From Coix lacryma-jobi var. lacryma-jobi (taxonomy: Eukaryota > Streptophyta > Magnoliopsida > Poales > Poaceae): 64,000 bases of DNA. The stretch lies in assembly GCA_009763385.1 (NCBI GenBank), contig VDCT01000326.1, forward strand, positions 1,116,001 through 1,180,000, read 5' to 3'. The notes beneath the pieces are model-generated. The model was not told the origin of the DNA. It saw nothing but the letters and a program-made list of their open reading frames with translations, and ran no database searches. This document shows positions 1 to 10,850 of this stretch, in pieces. Position 1 is the stretch's first letter. Each line of letters opens with the position of its first letter. The position numbers were made by a program, and so were the translations under genes.

Positions 1-50
1 GATTTTAGTTTTAATTTGTTGTTGACAAATCTCATACTATCTAGTATCTA

Positions 51-319
51 CTCTCTCCGTCTCAAGAAAGAATGTAATTGTGAGAAACATACCGGTCAAA
101 CTATTTCAAACTTTAACCAATTTTACAGTAAATAGTATTAGCATTTATATCTTAAAATAAATTTATTATGGAAATATATTTTACAACTAATCTAATGATG
201 CTTAATTTGTCTCATAAGTGTTATTATTGTTTTTTTTATATAATTTTAGTTAAAGTTTATGATGTTTGACTTCTCGGGATATGAGAATCATATATATATT
301 TTTTTTTGGACGGAGGGAG
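51..319. mobile_element. Stowaway-type MITE
   Basis: A 269-bp AT-rich element has termini CTCTCTCCGT and its inverse ACGGAGGGAG, flanked on both sides by TA (49-50 and 320-321). This is the signature of a Stowaway (Tc1/mariner-derived) MITE. There is no coding capacity. Confidence 0.8.
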
Positions 320-321
320 TA

Positions 322-1230
322 CATCAAAATCTTGGAGACGGGAGCACTACTGCAATTTCTGTTTGTTATAGACCTCGTTTGATGGAGCTCCAAACCTTCA
401 GTCGACTAACCTCGGCTCTAGTTCTTCCGTGCACTGTCGTCAAGGAGCTGAATCCGGACCTCAAGGCGCACACACAAGGTTTACATGTTGGACCAGACTT
501 GACACGAGAAGATTTCCTATATATCCTCGATCGAGAAATCCCCTCGAAACCTTAACTTCTATAGTGAGTGGTTTTTTTTTTTAAACCCCAGCTCCAAATT
601 CGCCCCAGGCCTCCCGGCGGGGATGAAACTCAGGACCTGAGGGTGCCGTTGGAGCTGCCATAGCTTGTATACAGGTGGAGTGGAGGTGGTGGACATGCAG
701 ATGCAGATGAAATAATGGGGAAAAGAAAAGAGAAAAAACAAAGGTAAGTGGAGCATCATTGGTCAGAAGAAAATAAAGGACGGAAGGACTTGTTTGCTGG
801 GCACACACCCGGGGCACCGCCGCAGCAACTGGCCGGCCGGCATTGGTGCGTCGTCGCTGCAGCAGCTAGCAGCCTGAGGCTCTGAGCTGTTTGTTCGGTG
901 TGTGGCACTGTACTGCTAGTGCCGTGGAGTGTGGACGGTGCCATGGCCACCATCCGGCCGATGGTCCCCTGAGAACACACATGCCTGCCCAGGTATATTT
1001 TTTGGTTCTTCATTCGATATATACGCCGGCTACACTCCCCAAGTCAACCCGGCCATCTTCTTATTACTACCCCTGCAGCTGCAGCTGTCGCCTGTCAGAG
1101 ATATATATAGAGAGAGAGATCACTATACCCTGAAGTTGACTGACGACTATAGGCATAGCTACTTGAGATTCGTCATCAGATCCACCGTTATTCCATGCCT
1201 ATAGTGGTTTGGTAATTAATAATATACTAT
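322..1230. other. intergenic, no gene recognised
   Basis: Low-complexity and mixed sequence. A GC-rich patch at about 780-1010 has short open frames on both strands, but none has a recognisable domain or a convincing start. Nothing else is supported. Confidence 0.5.
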
Positions 1231-1386
1231 GGGTGTGTTTAGTTGCCCAATTTTGCAAAATAAATCTCTGTAGCACTTTCGTTGTTATTTGACAAACTTT
1301 GTCCAAATATGGACTACGTAGACTTCAAAGATTCGTCTCGACATGTACATACTAAAAGTACAATTAATTATTTTTTTACCTACATT
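1231..1386. mobile_element. possible hAT-like MITE fragment
   Basis: It starts with GGGTGTGTTTAGTTGC, resembling the GGGTGTGTTTAGTTC-type ends common to grass hAT-like MITEs. It runs without a matching right end up to the next element at 1387, so it looks truncated. Called on the terminal motif alone. Confidence 0.3.
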
Positions 1387-1727
1387 CACTACTAGAGAAC
1401 AGGCCTTTGGACGATCTATCAACTGAGCTTTAGTCTCGGCAAAATTTTGCGTCCGGGGCTAAAGACCTTTAGTCCCGGTTGGTAACACCAACCGAGACTA
1501 AAGGTGAATCTTTAGCCCCGGTTGGTATTACCAACCCGATCCTTTCCGAGTGGATTCAAAAGGAAAACGTCCAGAACTACATCACGTGGGTTGCGTAGCT
1601 CAGTTGATAAGTGCGTCTGAGGTTAGATGTGCTGAGTTCGAATCCCACGCAACACATATTTATTTTTCTTCCCTGGACTTTTAGCCCCGGGTGACCGGGG
1701 CTAAACAAGGCCTATATTACTGTAGTA
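1387..1727. mobile_element. CACTA-type non-autonomous element
   Basis: It begins CACTACTAGAGAACAGG and has subterminal inverted repeats of the CCCGGTTGGTAACACCAACCG type around 1475-1540. A degenerate inverse end (AAGGCCTATATTACTGTAGTA) lies at about 1707-1727. The CACTA start and the subterminal palindromes are typical of small non-autonomous CACTA elements in grasses. The right border is approximate and no clear 3-bp target duplication was found. It carries a tRNA-like insert (separate entry). Confidence 0.6.
1589..1655 (+). other. degenerate tRNA-like sequence with pol III boxes
   Basis: About 67 bp begin GGTTGCG and end CGCAACAC, giving a 6-bp acceptor-like pairing (GTTGCG with CGCAAC). 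A box A match TAGCTCAGTTGA lies at 1596-1607 and a box B match AGTTCGAATCC at 1635-1645, each one base off consensus. CGTCT/AGATG can form an anticodon-like stem. The T stem does not pair properly and the length is short, so a working tRNA is unlikely. It is better read as a tRNA-derived fragment inside a CACTA-type element. Confidence 0.5.
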
Positions 1728-1824
1728 CTATATGATCTTATAGTGCAGCTAGCTAGCAGCCCGTACATTAACTGTGCCTAATCGCGCAGATTAATTACGA
1801 CAACTAGCTAGGACTACTACTATA

Positions 1825-2065
1825 CTTCATTATTTTTATAAAATGACACGATCTCCAAAATATAACTTTGACTCCTTGTTTTTATAAAAAATATTTATTG
1901 AAAAATGATATATGTATATTTTTATAAAAATATTTATCAATACAAATCAATTCATATAGCTTTTGAATTTTAAAATTCAATAAATTAAAAATTATTTATG
2001 ATTTATATTCCCAATATTTAACCAAAATTTTGTCAAACGACTTTCTTTTTTTCTAACGGAGGGAG
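1825..2065. mobile_element. Stowaway-type MITE, family copy 1
   Basis: It ends ACGGAGGGAG followed by TA. The interior (TTTATGATTTATATTCCCAA near the right end) matches the elements at 4112-4370 and 56726-56983. The left end is eroded relative to them. Candidate TA duplications lie at 1823-1824 and 2066-2067. Confidence 0.7.
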
Positions 2066-2719
2066 TATATACTTACTCCGTATTTCTCACCAGGCCTTCA
2101 TCACTGACAAATGTAGGTGCTAGCTGTCGTCATATCGTACTCAGCTCGTACCCGCAGAAGAGCACTTAGCTTACTAGGAATTTTAATGTACAGGAAAGAA
2201 TTAACTTGATGCATCATTTGTAGTTAAAGAGATGTGAACTTTATCTTGCACTGTATGATTCGATGTATATCAGTCAAACAATAACGCAAATGCCATTACG
2301 AATCGCTGAGTTATCATCAGCTCAAGCAAATTAGAGGGCAAATTAAAAGCTTTGTACATCATCTAACTTGATTTTTGGTGCGCAGCACGAATCTTAGAGC
2401 AACCGGTATAGACGTATCATCGTATAATAAGGCGACAAATGTCATGCATGATACACAAGATAAATAAACACAATGCAGATTAAAGGGCAGTGGTATATGG
2501 ACTGCTCTTAAATAATCTAGCTCCTCACCATCGACTATGGTACTGATCATTACGTTCCATATCATTGCTTATTAATAATTAGTTTAACGATCCGAGATGA
2601 AATCAAGACTGTGATTTAATTTATTATATATACGTGTAGGCATCTAACCAGCCAGTATAGGCATCTTCTAACCCGAAAGATTCCTCGTCTTGATCTCAGG
2701 CAGGTGCCATCTCGATGTA

Positions 2720-2958
2720 CTCAATCAGTCCCTAAATAACTATCGTTGTTGGTTTACGTGTCACAATTTTGAATCGATTTGTAGAATTTTTTTTTGCAAC
2801 ATTTATATCTTTAAATAAATTTATTAAAAAACTAGATTAAAATATGTTTCTAATAATACTAATTATGTATCATATAAATATTGATATCCTTTAGTATATA
2901 TTTAATCAAAGTTATTTTTCAGAAAACAAAAACAACAGTTATTTAGAGACAGAAGGAG
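2720..2958. mobile_element. degenerate Stowaway-like MITE
   Basis: The left end GTCCCTAAATAACT is the inverse of the right end AGTTATTTAGAGAC, and the element finishes AGAAGGAG|TA. TA flanks both ends (2718-2719 and 2959-2960). It is AT-rich, non-coding, and belongs to a different subfamily from the other Stowaways here. Confidence 0.55.
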
Positions 2959-2965
2959 TATGTAT

Positions 2966-4111
2966 TTAACAATTTAAATATTGCAGTGCTTTTGCAAATT
3001 AATCAAGTGCAGGACCCTATAGTTAATTAATAAACAAACAAACAAGTAAAATGCATGGTCAATTTCTTTGCCTTTTCGATTTTGGCGTGTTCCAGGATTT
3101 TTAGAATCGATCGTAGTGTTGCTAGTTTAGGACCATCAGTAACAACCGGTATTGTTATATATATGCATGCTGGCCCACTGATTTCTAGTCGATCATCAGT
3201 TCGCCAACAGGCCAGTATTTTATAGATATATTATATATTAATATTTCTGTCTCACTCATTATATTTTGATGAGGAGTAGATTAATTATTTATTGTTAGTA
3301 TTCTATCGTCAGTCACTGACGACGACAGCTCTTCCTTGCAATGGAAGGGTCATCAAGCGATTAAACAATGGAGGAGCTGGAGCCTGCGTACCAATGCATG
3401 ACGTACGTGTGTATGTGCATGCCATTATATTGTTTCTTTTGTACTCTTATTGTATTATTGTTTCTGAATCATAATGCACCACCCCTCTAATAAACTGGCT
3501 GCTGTCAGTAGCCCATGTGTTCTCATCATCATCATCATCATCATCACTTAAGTCTCCTCTCCAAATTAGATTTTTAAACATCCGAATATATAATAAACTA
3601 TACTCTGAAATCTCAGAATATACATACTATATATTTTCTAGTATAGACATAATAATGGAAGATGAGTTCTGCTTCAACCTCTTCCTAGGTAGAAGAAGCA
3701 TCCTAATAACAACAACAACAATAATAATATGATTATGATGTTATTATATATTATTCATTGTAAAGGTGTAACCATACCAAGAATCATGTGTGTAGCGTAG
3801 AATATAAATTTGGCATTATTGTCCAATTTTAAAGATAAAAAGGCCACCATGGAAGACGACAAACTGCATTGCTAATATATGCTAGCTCCAAATTGCAGCA
3901 AACAAAAACCATCAGCTTTTTTTATTCCTCATGTTAATTACTACAACAATGTCTAAAACTAGAGCCAATATGTATGCAGAAACATTTTCATATATTAAGG
4001 TTCTGCTAGCTTTTTCCACGAACATGTCTTAGCACATTTTTCATTATAATAAGGACCTCATTTGGATCCTTGAAATTAAATTTATTTTAATAATCATAAT
4101 TTAGACACATA
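2966..4111. other. intergenic, no gene recognised
   Basis: AT-rich sequence with a short TCA microsatellite at about 3523-3546. There are no open frames with recognisable domains. Confidence 0.5.
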
Positions 4112-4370
4112 CTCCCTCTATTTGGTAAAAAAAAATCGTTTCGGACAGTGACATGGTCTCCAAAACGTAACTTTGACCACTTGTTTCTTTAAAAATATTT
4201 ATTGGAAAGTGGTATATGTATATTTCTATAAAAATACTTTTCAAGACAAATTTATTTATATAATTTTTACATCTCTAAACTCAATAATTTAAAAGTTATT
4301 CATGATTTATATTCCCAATGTTTGACTCAAATCTTGTCCAAAACGACTTCTTTTACCAAACTGGAGGGAG
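4112..4370. mobile_element. Stowaway-type MITE, family copy 2
   Basis: The termini are CTCCCTCTATTTGG and its inverse CCAAACTGGAGGGAG, flanked by TA at 4110-4111 and 4371-4372. The internal sequence is closely similar to copies 1 and 3 in this window. Confidence 0.85.
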
Positions 4371-4372
4371 TA

Positions 4373-6299
4373 TTAATTAAGCTAATATGGTTGTATATTA
4401 TTGTTGGCTATATTAGAGAAATACTCATGCGTTGGATTTCTACCTTAGGGGAGTGAGTTGAAGAGAGTGTTAAGTTGCAAAATATAAATATAGCATGGTG
4501 ATCTATTGAATCTATTTTCATTATATAAATTTAAGATTGACCTATACTATGTGAACTTTAGAAAGTGGTGCAATATCAAGTTCCAAGCTAAATAGCCTAG
4601 TTTAGTAAGTGGATTTTCATTCTTACAAAATGAAGGGATCTAGACGCCCCCTAAGAGGAATCTAGGCGCAACTAGCTTATTAGCCGCATATTGTGGTCTA
4701 TTATTATTCCAACATATATATTGATCTTATCCTTGTGAAAGGGATAGGGAAGAAATAAAGGGGGCCGGGCTTGCTGGGAGGTGAGCCACCTGTAAGATGC
4801 TTTTGCATTCTAAAATGCAGAGATTCTTCTTGTGAGCTAAGCAATGCAAAATAAGCATAGTCAATTGGCTAGACACATAGATAGAGGAATAAAGGGGCTT
4901 GTACTCGCTCATCATCTGTTAGCTTTAGCCGAATGGAATCGTGCAAGAAAGCTGGCATATATGTTCCTTGTAGCTAGCTAGCCAGGCGCAACAGGAGTTG
5001 GTGCTTCATTTGTTCGTTCTAAAACTAAACAGGAGTATCAAATAAAGTTAGGAACAATGCATATATATGCATAGGGTTAGTTGCAGGAAAAAAGCAACAA
5101 TATAAATTAGTTACAAGCTTGCATGCACCAATGGGGTCAAGCCAGTGTGGCGATGATGGAGAAGAAAAAACCTTAAAAGCTGCAAACCCTAATCAAGGAC
5201 CCTGGATTCTAGTAGTATGGAAGCTAATGTAGCCCTAATAACAGTAAATTAAGAAATTAAAGAAAGCATCGGTCATGACGCCCACCCACGCACTGGAATC
5301 TATCACCAGCCACACTCCGAGGTAGTGTGTTTTGTTTATTGCAACAAAACAAAGGCCGGTACGAGGAGAATTGAAGGATGCATCATCCATGATTATTGCA
5401 TCTTCACTTCTCTCTAGCTAGAGCCTCTCTACCCACAAAAGGTAAAAACTAGGATATGGTTTCAGCATAGGACTAGCTATATATGGATCCTCCCATTGGC
5501 TCTGTGCTTATTTGTACGGTTGATTTATTGTGAGAGAAAAATACTATTTCATGATTGATTTATACGGATTAAAGTTGGTTTATATAGCTCAAGTGAATAG
5601 ATCTAAGATTTTTATTTGGGCTTGTTTTTTTTTAAAAAAAATACACCATCTTCTATTTTAAAGTACTATAGGGTAATATATCATCATAATATAGAGAAGG
5701 AATGAATTTCTAGATATCAGGTACAATGCATGGTAGAGCAAAAGAATTAGAGTTATGGATCTAGTCGTACACGATATCATCATCGATCCTGCAATCACTC
5801 GTACACGATATCATCATCGATCCTGCAATCACTCACGTGATGGCTACCTGCAACACTGACCAGCTTAAGTGTGTGGGCTAGCTCGAACATCAATCACGTA
5901 CGGTGAGATGCTCTGCTAGCTGTACGCACTGTTGGTGCACGTGAGCTAGCAGATGCAGCTGTCGTGCCATGTTTATCTCAAAATTCGCCGATACATGTGT
6001 TAGGTAACTTTCTTTTCTTATGTCAAAGAGAATAACGTAGTGTAGCTATCACCAAGTCCTTGTTGATGGACGATTATATGTCATACCTAGACATCAATTT
6101 CTTTCACAAGGCCAAGGATAGTGACAAATGTTGTCCTGGTAGAAAGCAAGTGGTGCTCACATAGTGTATTTTGAGTTTCTAGTGAGGAGAAGACAATGGG
6201 TTTTTCAATCAAGCGGTAGGAGAAAAAGGACGAAGGGAGAAGGAAAAAAAAACCGTTTCAGCGGGAAGGGGAGCGAAGAAAGAAAAGGGGAAAAAAAAG
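4373..6299. other. intergenic with a short tandem duplication
   Basis: No gene is recognised. A perfect 34-bp unit starting TCGTACACGATATCATCATC occurs twice head to tail at 5765-5798 and 5799-5832. The rest is AT-rich unique-looking sequence. Confidence 0.5.
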
Positions 6300-6640
6300 A
6301 GGACGGTGATAGCGTGGTGGCGGGCCCGCGGTGCCTGTGATGTGGGCAACAACTTCGTACCTCCCCCATTGAGCCCAATGCAGGCGGGGCCCAGCAGCCC
6401 AAACTTTCACGCGTCACCCACCATCGTTTTCGCTGTCGCGTCGTCGTGGGCCCCGCACCAAAGCGTGCAGCCAATCGCGCTCCTCTCCCTGTCTCTCTCC
6501 TACTGGCCATAGTACAGTACTTCTCAAAAGCGTACTGCTGTGGGCCCACCATATACCCCGGCCCCACCTTTGCTATTCCTCTCTGAAAACAACATCTCGT
6601 TTCTTTTCTCTCTTTTTCTTTTGTGGCAATTTCCCCTCAC
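6300..6640. other. isolated GC-rich, promoter-like patch
   Basis: A GC-rich island in AT-rich surroundings holds several TGGGCCC/GGGCCCA motifs (site-II-like, about 6448 and 6541) and a CCAAT at 6473. A pyrimidine-rich stretch (about 6595-6640) resembles a plant 5' leader. No coding region follows within the next kilobase on either strand. It could be a promoter relic or a captured fragment; this is inference from composition only. Confidence 0.25.
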
Positions 6641-7923
6641 TACCTAACACTATATTTTTTCCATATATGAATGCCACTGTTTTTTTTAACACAGTGGAGA
6701 TTTCAGGACAACAAGGGATGCATGTATTTATATAATCATCCACGCTTATTTGATACTCTACATGGCTATTTTTTTTTTGAAAATATAAATGCTAAAGTAA
6801 AATAGAGTGAATAATTGGAATAAGAGGGAGCAGAAGTACCACCGATGGCAGGGTAATTTATAGACGCGTGATGATGTGAAGGGTGATGGGGCCATGGACT
6901 ATACCGCATGCCAGTGTGTCTCCTGCAAACTCATGTAGCATTTCGAGGAGTCAATTAATCTTAAATTTGACTAGATTTATAAAAATAGTAAAAAAAAATA
7001 ATATTAATATTTGCACCTCTAAATTAGTTCACTATAAAATATACAAGTGTGATTAATCTAATAATGTTTATTTACTATTATAATATTAGTACATTGTTGT
7101 ATATATTTGCTTAAATTTAAGATAGATTGACTCCTTGAAATGTGAGATTTGCATTTGTTTTTGAAGGAGTACACTTCTGAGCCTGACATCCTTGTCCATG
7201 AGTGGATTGGATACCCCTGCGAACTCATGTAGTACACTCCTTTTGAGCTTGCCATCCTTAGCATGAGTGGTAGTAATAAAGTGGCCTGCCCCTAAAAAAT
7301 CATTATTTTGAAATAAAAAATCATCATAGAAAACAGTAATTTTTTTAGGGAAAAAATCATACCAAGAGGCAACTAGGTGAATATCATGTGATTTATTATA
7401 CGAGAGATACGTGTGTGGACAGTTCTACAAGTGAATCACATGACTTCTTGTCTCGCGCGAGCCTTGTACGGGCACCTAAAATATGGCACTCGCATGTAAC
7501 CAAGTATAAGCCTAATATCCTTTTGTATTAAATTTTACTACTCTTATATTAAATGCTTAAACTACATAGTTTATATTTGGTCGACCACTAAAATTTTTGT
7601 ATGGAGTGTATCTCCATTTGAGATCATATGTAAATTTCAAAATATGAGAACTGAAAATGTATATTTTGGACAATAAAGGTTTTTTAGTAAAATGCTATCA
7701 ACTATATAAAGTTGTAAATCTTGATGACCTCTAACACTTTTATATAAAGCACGCCTTTATCCTATTTTATTTTGAAAAGACAATAATGAACAACCATATA
7801 CATCGGGAATACATGGTAGAATGAGTTTGTTCCATCATCATCTAAATGAAAGAAAGTTCATTGTGCATCATAGTCATTAGAACAATTTTACCTAATAAAA
7901 TTGCATTCACTTGACAGTTAATA
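6641..7923. other. intergenic, no gene recognised
   Basis: AT-rich sequence with a short internal repeat (a GTACAC/GAGCTTG/CATCCTT pattern around 7165-7205 and 7230-7265). No supported gene. Confidence 0.45.
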
Positions 7924-7937
7924 GTAAGGCATTAGGC

Positions 7938-8074
7938 GAACAAGCGAGTGGCTCAGTGGTGAGGCCACTCGATGGGAGCACCACCCACCCAAGTTTGATT
8001 TTTTGGCTGGTGGGACTGACTCGGGTGTCGCACCTCGAGTTTTTCCGGATTTGTTTCCTGTAGGTCTTGGATAT
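7938..8074 (+). mobile_element. SINE, 5' (tRNA-like) part
   Basis: The 5' part of a tRNA-derived SINE has a box A match TGGCTCAGTGGT at 7949-7960 and a degenerate box B (AGTTTGATTTT) near 7992-8002. It is preceded by a direct repeat GTAAGGCATTAGGC at 7924-7937. The same repeat, with one mismatch, follows the 3' part at 38385-38398. The SINE body is interrupted by the gypsy element that inserted with target duplication GATAT (8070-8074 and 38196-38200). With the 3' part the SINE is about 321 bp. Confidence 0.75.
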
Positions 8075-8906
8075 TGTTGGGGCGGCACCCAGACCGCAGG
8101 CACCTCCGACCCGCAACGCCGAAAGATGATGGAGCTTTCGCGCGAAACAAATCATTCGCGCGGAAGAGATGTTGTTGACCCACTTTGCTGAACAGCAACG
8201 GTCTTCATGCAAAAGGCAACTTTCGCGCGGTAGCTAGGCTTTCGGCTCGCGGACCGGGAGAAAGCGGTGCGTTCGCGCGAAAGCAAGCATTCGCGCGGAA
8301 GCGTGCGGTGTGTTTGCGCGAAAAGAAGCATTCGCGCGGAAGCGTGCCTTTCGGCCCGCGAGTCAGGGGAAGGTGGCGGTCTCGCGCGAATGCCGGCATT
8401 CGTGCAGAAGCGCGGCTTTCGGCCCGAAAGCTGGGGGAAGACGGAGACTTCGTGCGGAAGGGAACTTCCGCGCGAAGAGAACCCGACGTCCGCGGCGCTG
8501 GATTTCGTCTTTCACGGCTTTTGTTTTTCGTAAGTTTTCGCAGGTCGCCGAAAGCCTGGGTCAAGGAGAGCGGGCCCACCTGTCAGGAAAAGGGGCCGGG
8601 AGACGCTGGGCCCGTCAGTGGACAAAGTTACGGTGGTGCCCCTCGTGCCGGAGAAGGCGGTGTACAGCTACATGGTAGTTGTGTAGGGCATCATTGTAAT
8701 TTTGGCAAAGTGGTTAGAAGGGCAATCTTGTACGTTAACGTTGATCTGGTCTAATATAAAAAGCCCTCGACCTCCCCAGGGGGAGGGGAGGAGAGCACTG
8801 TTCACTTCACCCAGCTTCCCACTCTCTTCCGTTTACTTCCGCCTTCGCTCTGTGCATTCGTTCGTGCGACAACCCGTTGTTTCGAGGTCTCGGACCCGAA
8901 ACAACA
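8075..8906 (+). repeat. 5' LTR of the Tat element
   Basis: 832 bp, TG...CA ends, paired with 37365-38195. The first half is dense in imperfect repeats built on TTCGCGCGAA and ATTCGCGCGGAAG (about 8140-8480). A TATA box (TATAAAAAG) lies at 8755-8763, so transcription should start about 30 bp downstream, near 8785-8795. Confidence 0.92.
8755..8763 (+). promoter_or_regulatory. TATA box of the Tat LTR
   Basis: TATAAAAAG about 150 bp before the LTR end is a strong plant TATA match. The identical element is at 38045-38053 in the 3' LTR. It defines a likely U3/R boundary near 8790. Confidence 0.65.
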
Positions 8907-8907
8907 T

Positions 8908-8922
8908 TGGCGCCCACCGTGG
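8908..8922 (+). other. primer-binding site of the Tat element
   Basis: TGGCGCCCACCGTGG lies one base after the 5' LTR end. It starts TGG as expected for pairing with a tRNA 3' CCA. I do not assign the tRNA species. Confidence 0.7.
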
Positions 8923-8940
8923 TTGTCGCCCGAGCTTACC

Positions 8941-9145
8941 ATGCCACCAAGGAAAGCGCCGAAAGCGGTCGACAATCTGGAGACTATTGCCGCGAGGAAG
9001 GATGCCTCCGGCACCATCGCGGCTTTAGTTCGAGCCAGCCAAGTCCCACCAAGCACAGCCAACGAGCCCCCAGCTTTCGGCGGCGCTCTAGCGATAGAGA
9101 CCCAGCCACAGTAGGGACCGGGAGCATCGACGAGCCAGAATGTAC
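8941..9145 (+). pseudogene. gag: gag of the Tat element, 5' fragment
   Basis: The ATG at 8941 starts an Ala/Lys-rich open frame (begins MPPRKAPKAVDN) shortly after the PBS. A TAG at 9112-9114 interrupts it after 57 codons. The frame then stays open to 9145, where the chromovirus inserted. Beyond the insertion, the frame at 24673 matches this one once a single copy of the TGTAC duplication is allowed for. This is therefore the N-terminal part of the same gag, split by the insertion. Broken and inactive. Confidence 0.75.
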
Positions 9146-10603
9146 TGTGACACCCTGGTGTCAAGCACTGCATTAGGCACTGCAATTAGCCACTAAGAAA
9201 GCATAAGCAATGCATTGCATCATTTCATGTGTATAAGTATGCCTTTGATCTTTTGTTGTTTATTTGAAATTGGATTTCTATTTGACTTAATGCTTCGATT
9301 TTGGCTTTATTCTTGAGGAGGATTTATAAATGGTTTTCAGAAAAAGTGTTCTATATGAAAGTTGTAGAGAAAAATATTTTGAGCAACTTTTATATTTGGG
9401 TCAAAGCCTGGTTTGGAGTTTTTCAAACTGTTTTTGAGAAGTCAAACTTTGGAAATTTCTGGAAAAAGAAAAAGAATGTTTTTCTTTCCCGGCGCCAACC
9501 CTTTCGGCCCATCCGGCCTTTCGGCCCGCTTCCCCGCCTCGGCCCAGCGCTCGCCGCCTCGCCCGCGCGCGCGCGCCCGCCCGCGCACCGCGCGCCGGCC
9601 ACCCGACACGGCCGCGCCGTACGCCGGCCGGCTTGCCGCGTGGCGCCCCTTCTCTGCGCCAAATCCACGCCGACCACTCCCTCTCCGATCTTCTCCCACC
9701 GGAGCACGCCAGCGATCTTCGCCGGCCACTCCCGCGCATCCTCGACTGCCGAGCCGCCTCGCCGACCGCGCCGCCGTGGCCCCCGCCACGACCACCGGCC
9801 GGCCGAGCCGACCAAAAGCCCGAGCACTCCACCCTCCGCTCCTTCGCCCGCTCACTCGCGCACTCACTCTCGCTCTCACTCCCCACTCTCACCCGCGCAC
9901 GAAGCAAACTGAGCACTCTCCGCTCGCTGCAACCACCGCCGCAAGGCCCCTTCCCAAATTCCAGTCACCACCTCCATCTCCGGCCGATTAACCCCGGCCA
10001 CTGCCCCGCCTTCGTCTCGGACACACGGTGCGCACCCCCGCGCCATCCGCCGAGCTCCACCGACGCCGAAGTCCGAAGAGCCCCGCCGCGGAAGCTTTCA
10101 GCGCCGCTCGGAGCCCGGAGCCGTTCGTCCCCGACCCGAGCTCCACCGCCTCCCTTCTTCCTCCTCCAGCTTCGCCAAGCCAAGGCAAGGTGAGAACACC
10201 AACTAGCCCTAACGCTACCGTTCCCTATCCCTCTGTTCACCACGGCCGAGCGCCATTGCCGCCATCGCGGACCTCACACGTGGCCAGCACGCACCAGCGC
10301 ACCTCCGGCCAAACCATCACCCCTAGGACTCCCCTCTAGGTTCACTGAGTCTCACACGCCCGCCAATTTAGCCGGCGACCGCCGGAAACGGCGTAGCCGC
10401 GCGATGCCGCCGCCGCCGTGCGCTGCCGCTCGCCGCCGGCACGCTACGGCCGTGCGCTGGCCAAACCACTGGTACCGCTGGATGCGCCTCGTTGAGACGA
10501 GTCCGCCGGGCCCAGCCTCCGCGCCGGCGACCTCACCGACGGCGAGAAATCGCCGGACCAATCCCTCCCCTGTTTCCGTCTCGTCCGAGCCCCCGAGTCC
10601 GGC

Positions 10604-10850
10604 CTCGGACGGGCGCGCCTGTTTTCCGATTCGCCCGAGGCCTCGAGCCAGGCCTCAGCCTCGAACCAGGCCTCGGACGAGCGTGCGTTCTTCCGTCTCG
10701 CCCGAGCCCTCGAGCCAGGCCTCAGCCTCGAACCAGGCCTCGGACGAGCGTGCGTTTTTCCGTCTCGCCCGAGCCCTCGAGCCAGGCCTCGGCCTCGAGC
10801 TCGGCCTCGAGCGAAACCTCGGGTGCGGTCTCGTTCGAGCCAGGCCTCGC
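10604..10850. repeat. 67-bp tandem repeat inside the chromovirus LTR
   Basis: A unit containing CGAGCCAGGCCTCAGCCTCG recurs with exact 67-bp spacing (10644, 10711, 10778), giving a little over three copies. The same array is at about 21635-21881 in the 3' LTR. It is GC-rich and reads open in several frames, which creates misleading ORFs. Confidence 0.8.

Noticed and set aside
1589..1655. Functional tRNA gene
   Set aside because: The T stem does not pair, the anticodon loop is six bases and the length is short. Better read as a tRNA-derived fragment.
6205..6567. 120-codon minus-strand open frame in a GC-rich patch
   Set aside because: Compositionally biased, with a low-complexity Phe/Pro/Leu end from a purine tract, overlapped by another frame and with no recognisable domain.
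8185..8754. Open frames up to 189 codons in the Tat LTR (and 37475-37976)
   Set aside because: Several frames on both strands are open at the same place because of CGCGCGAA-type repeats. They lie upstream of the TATA box.
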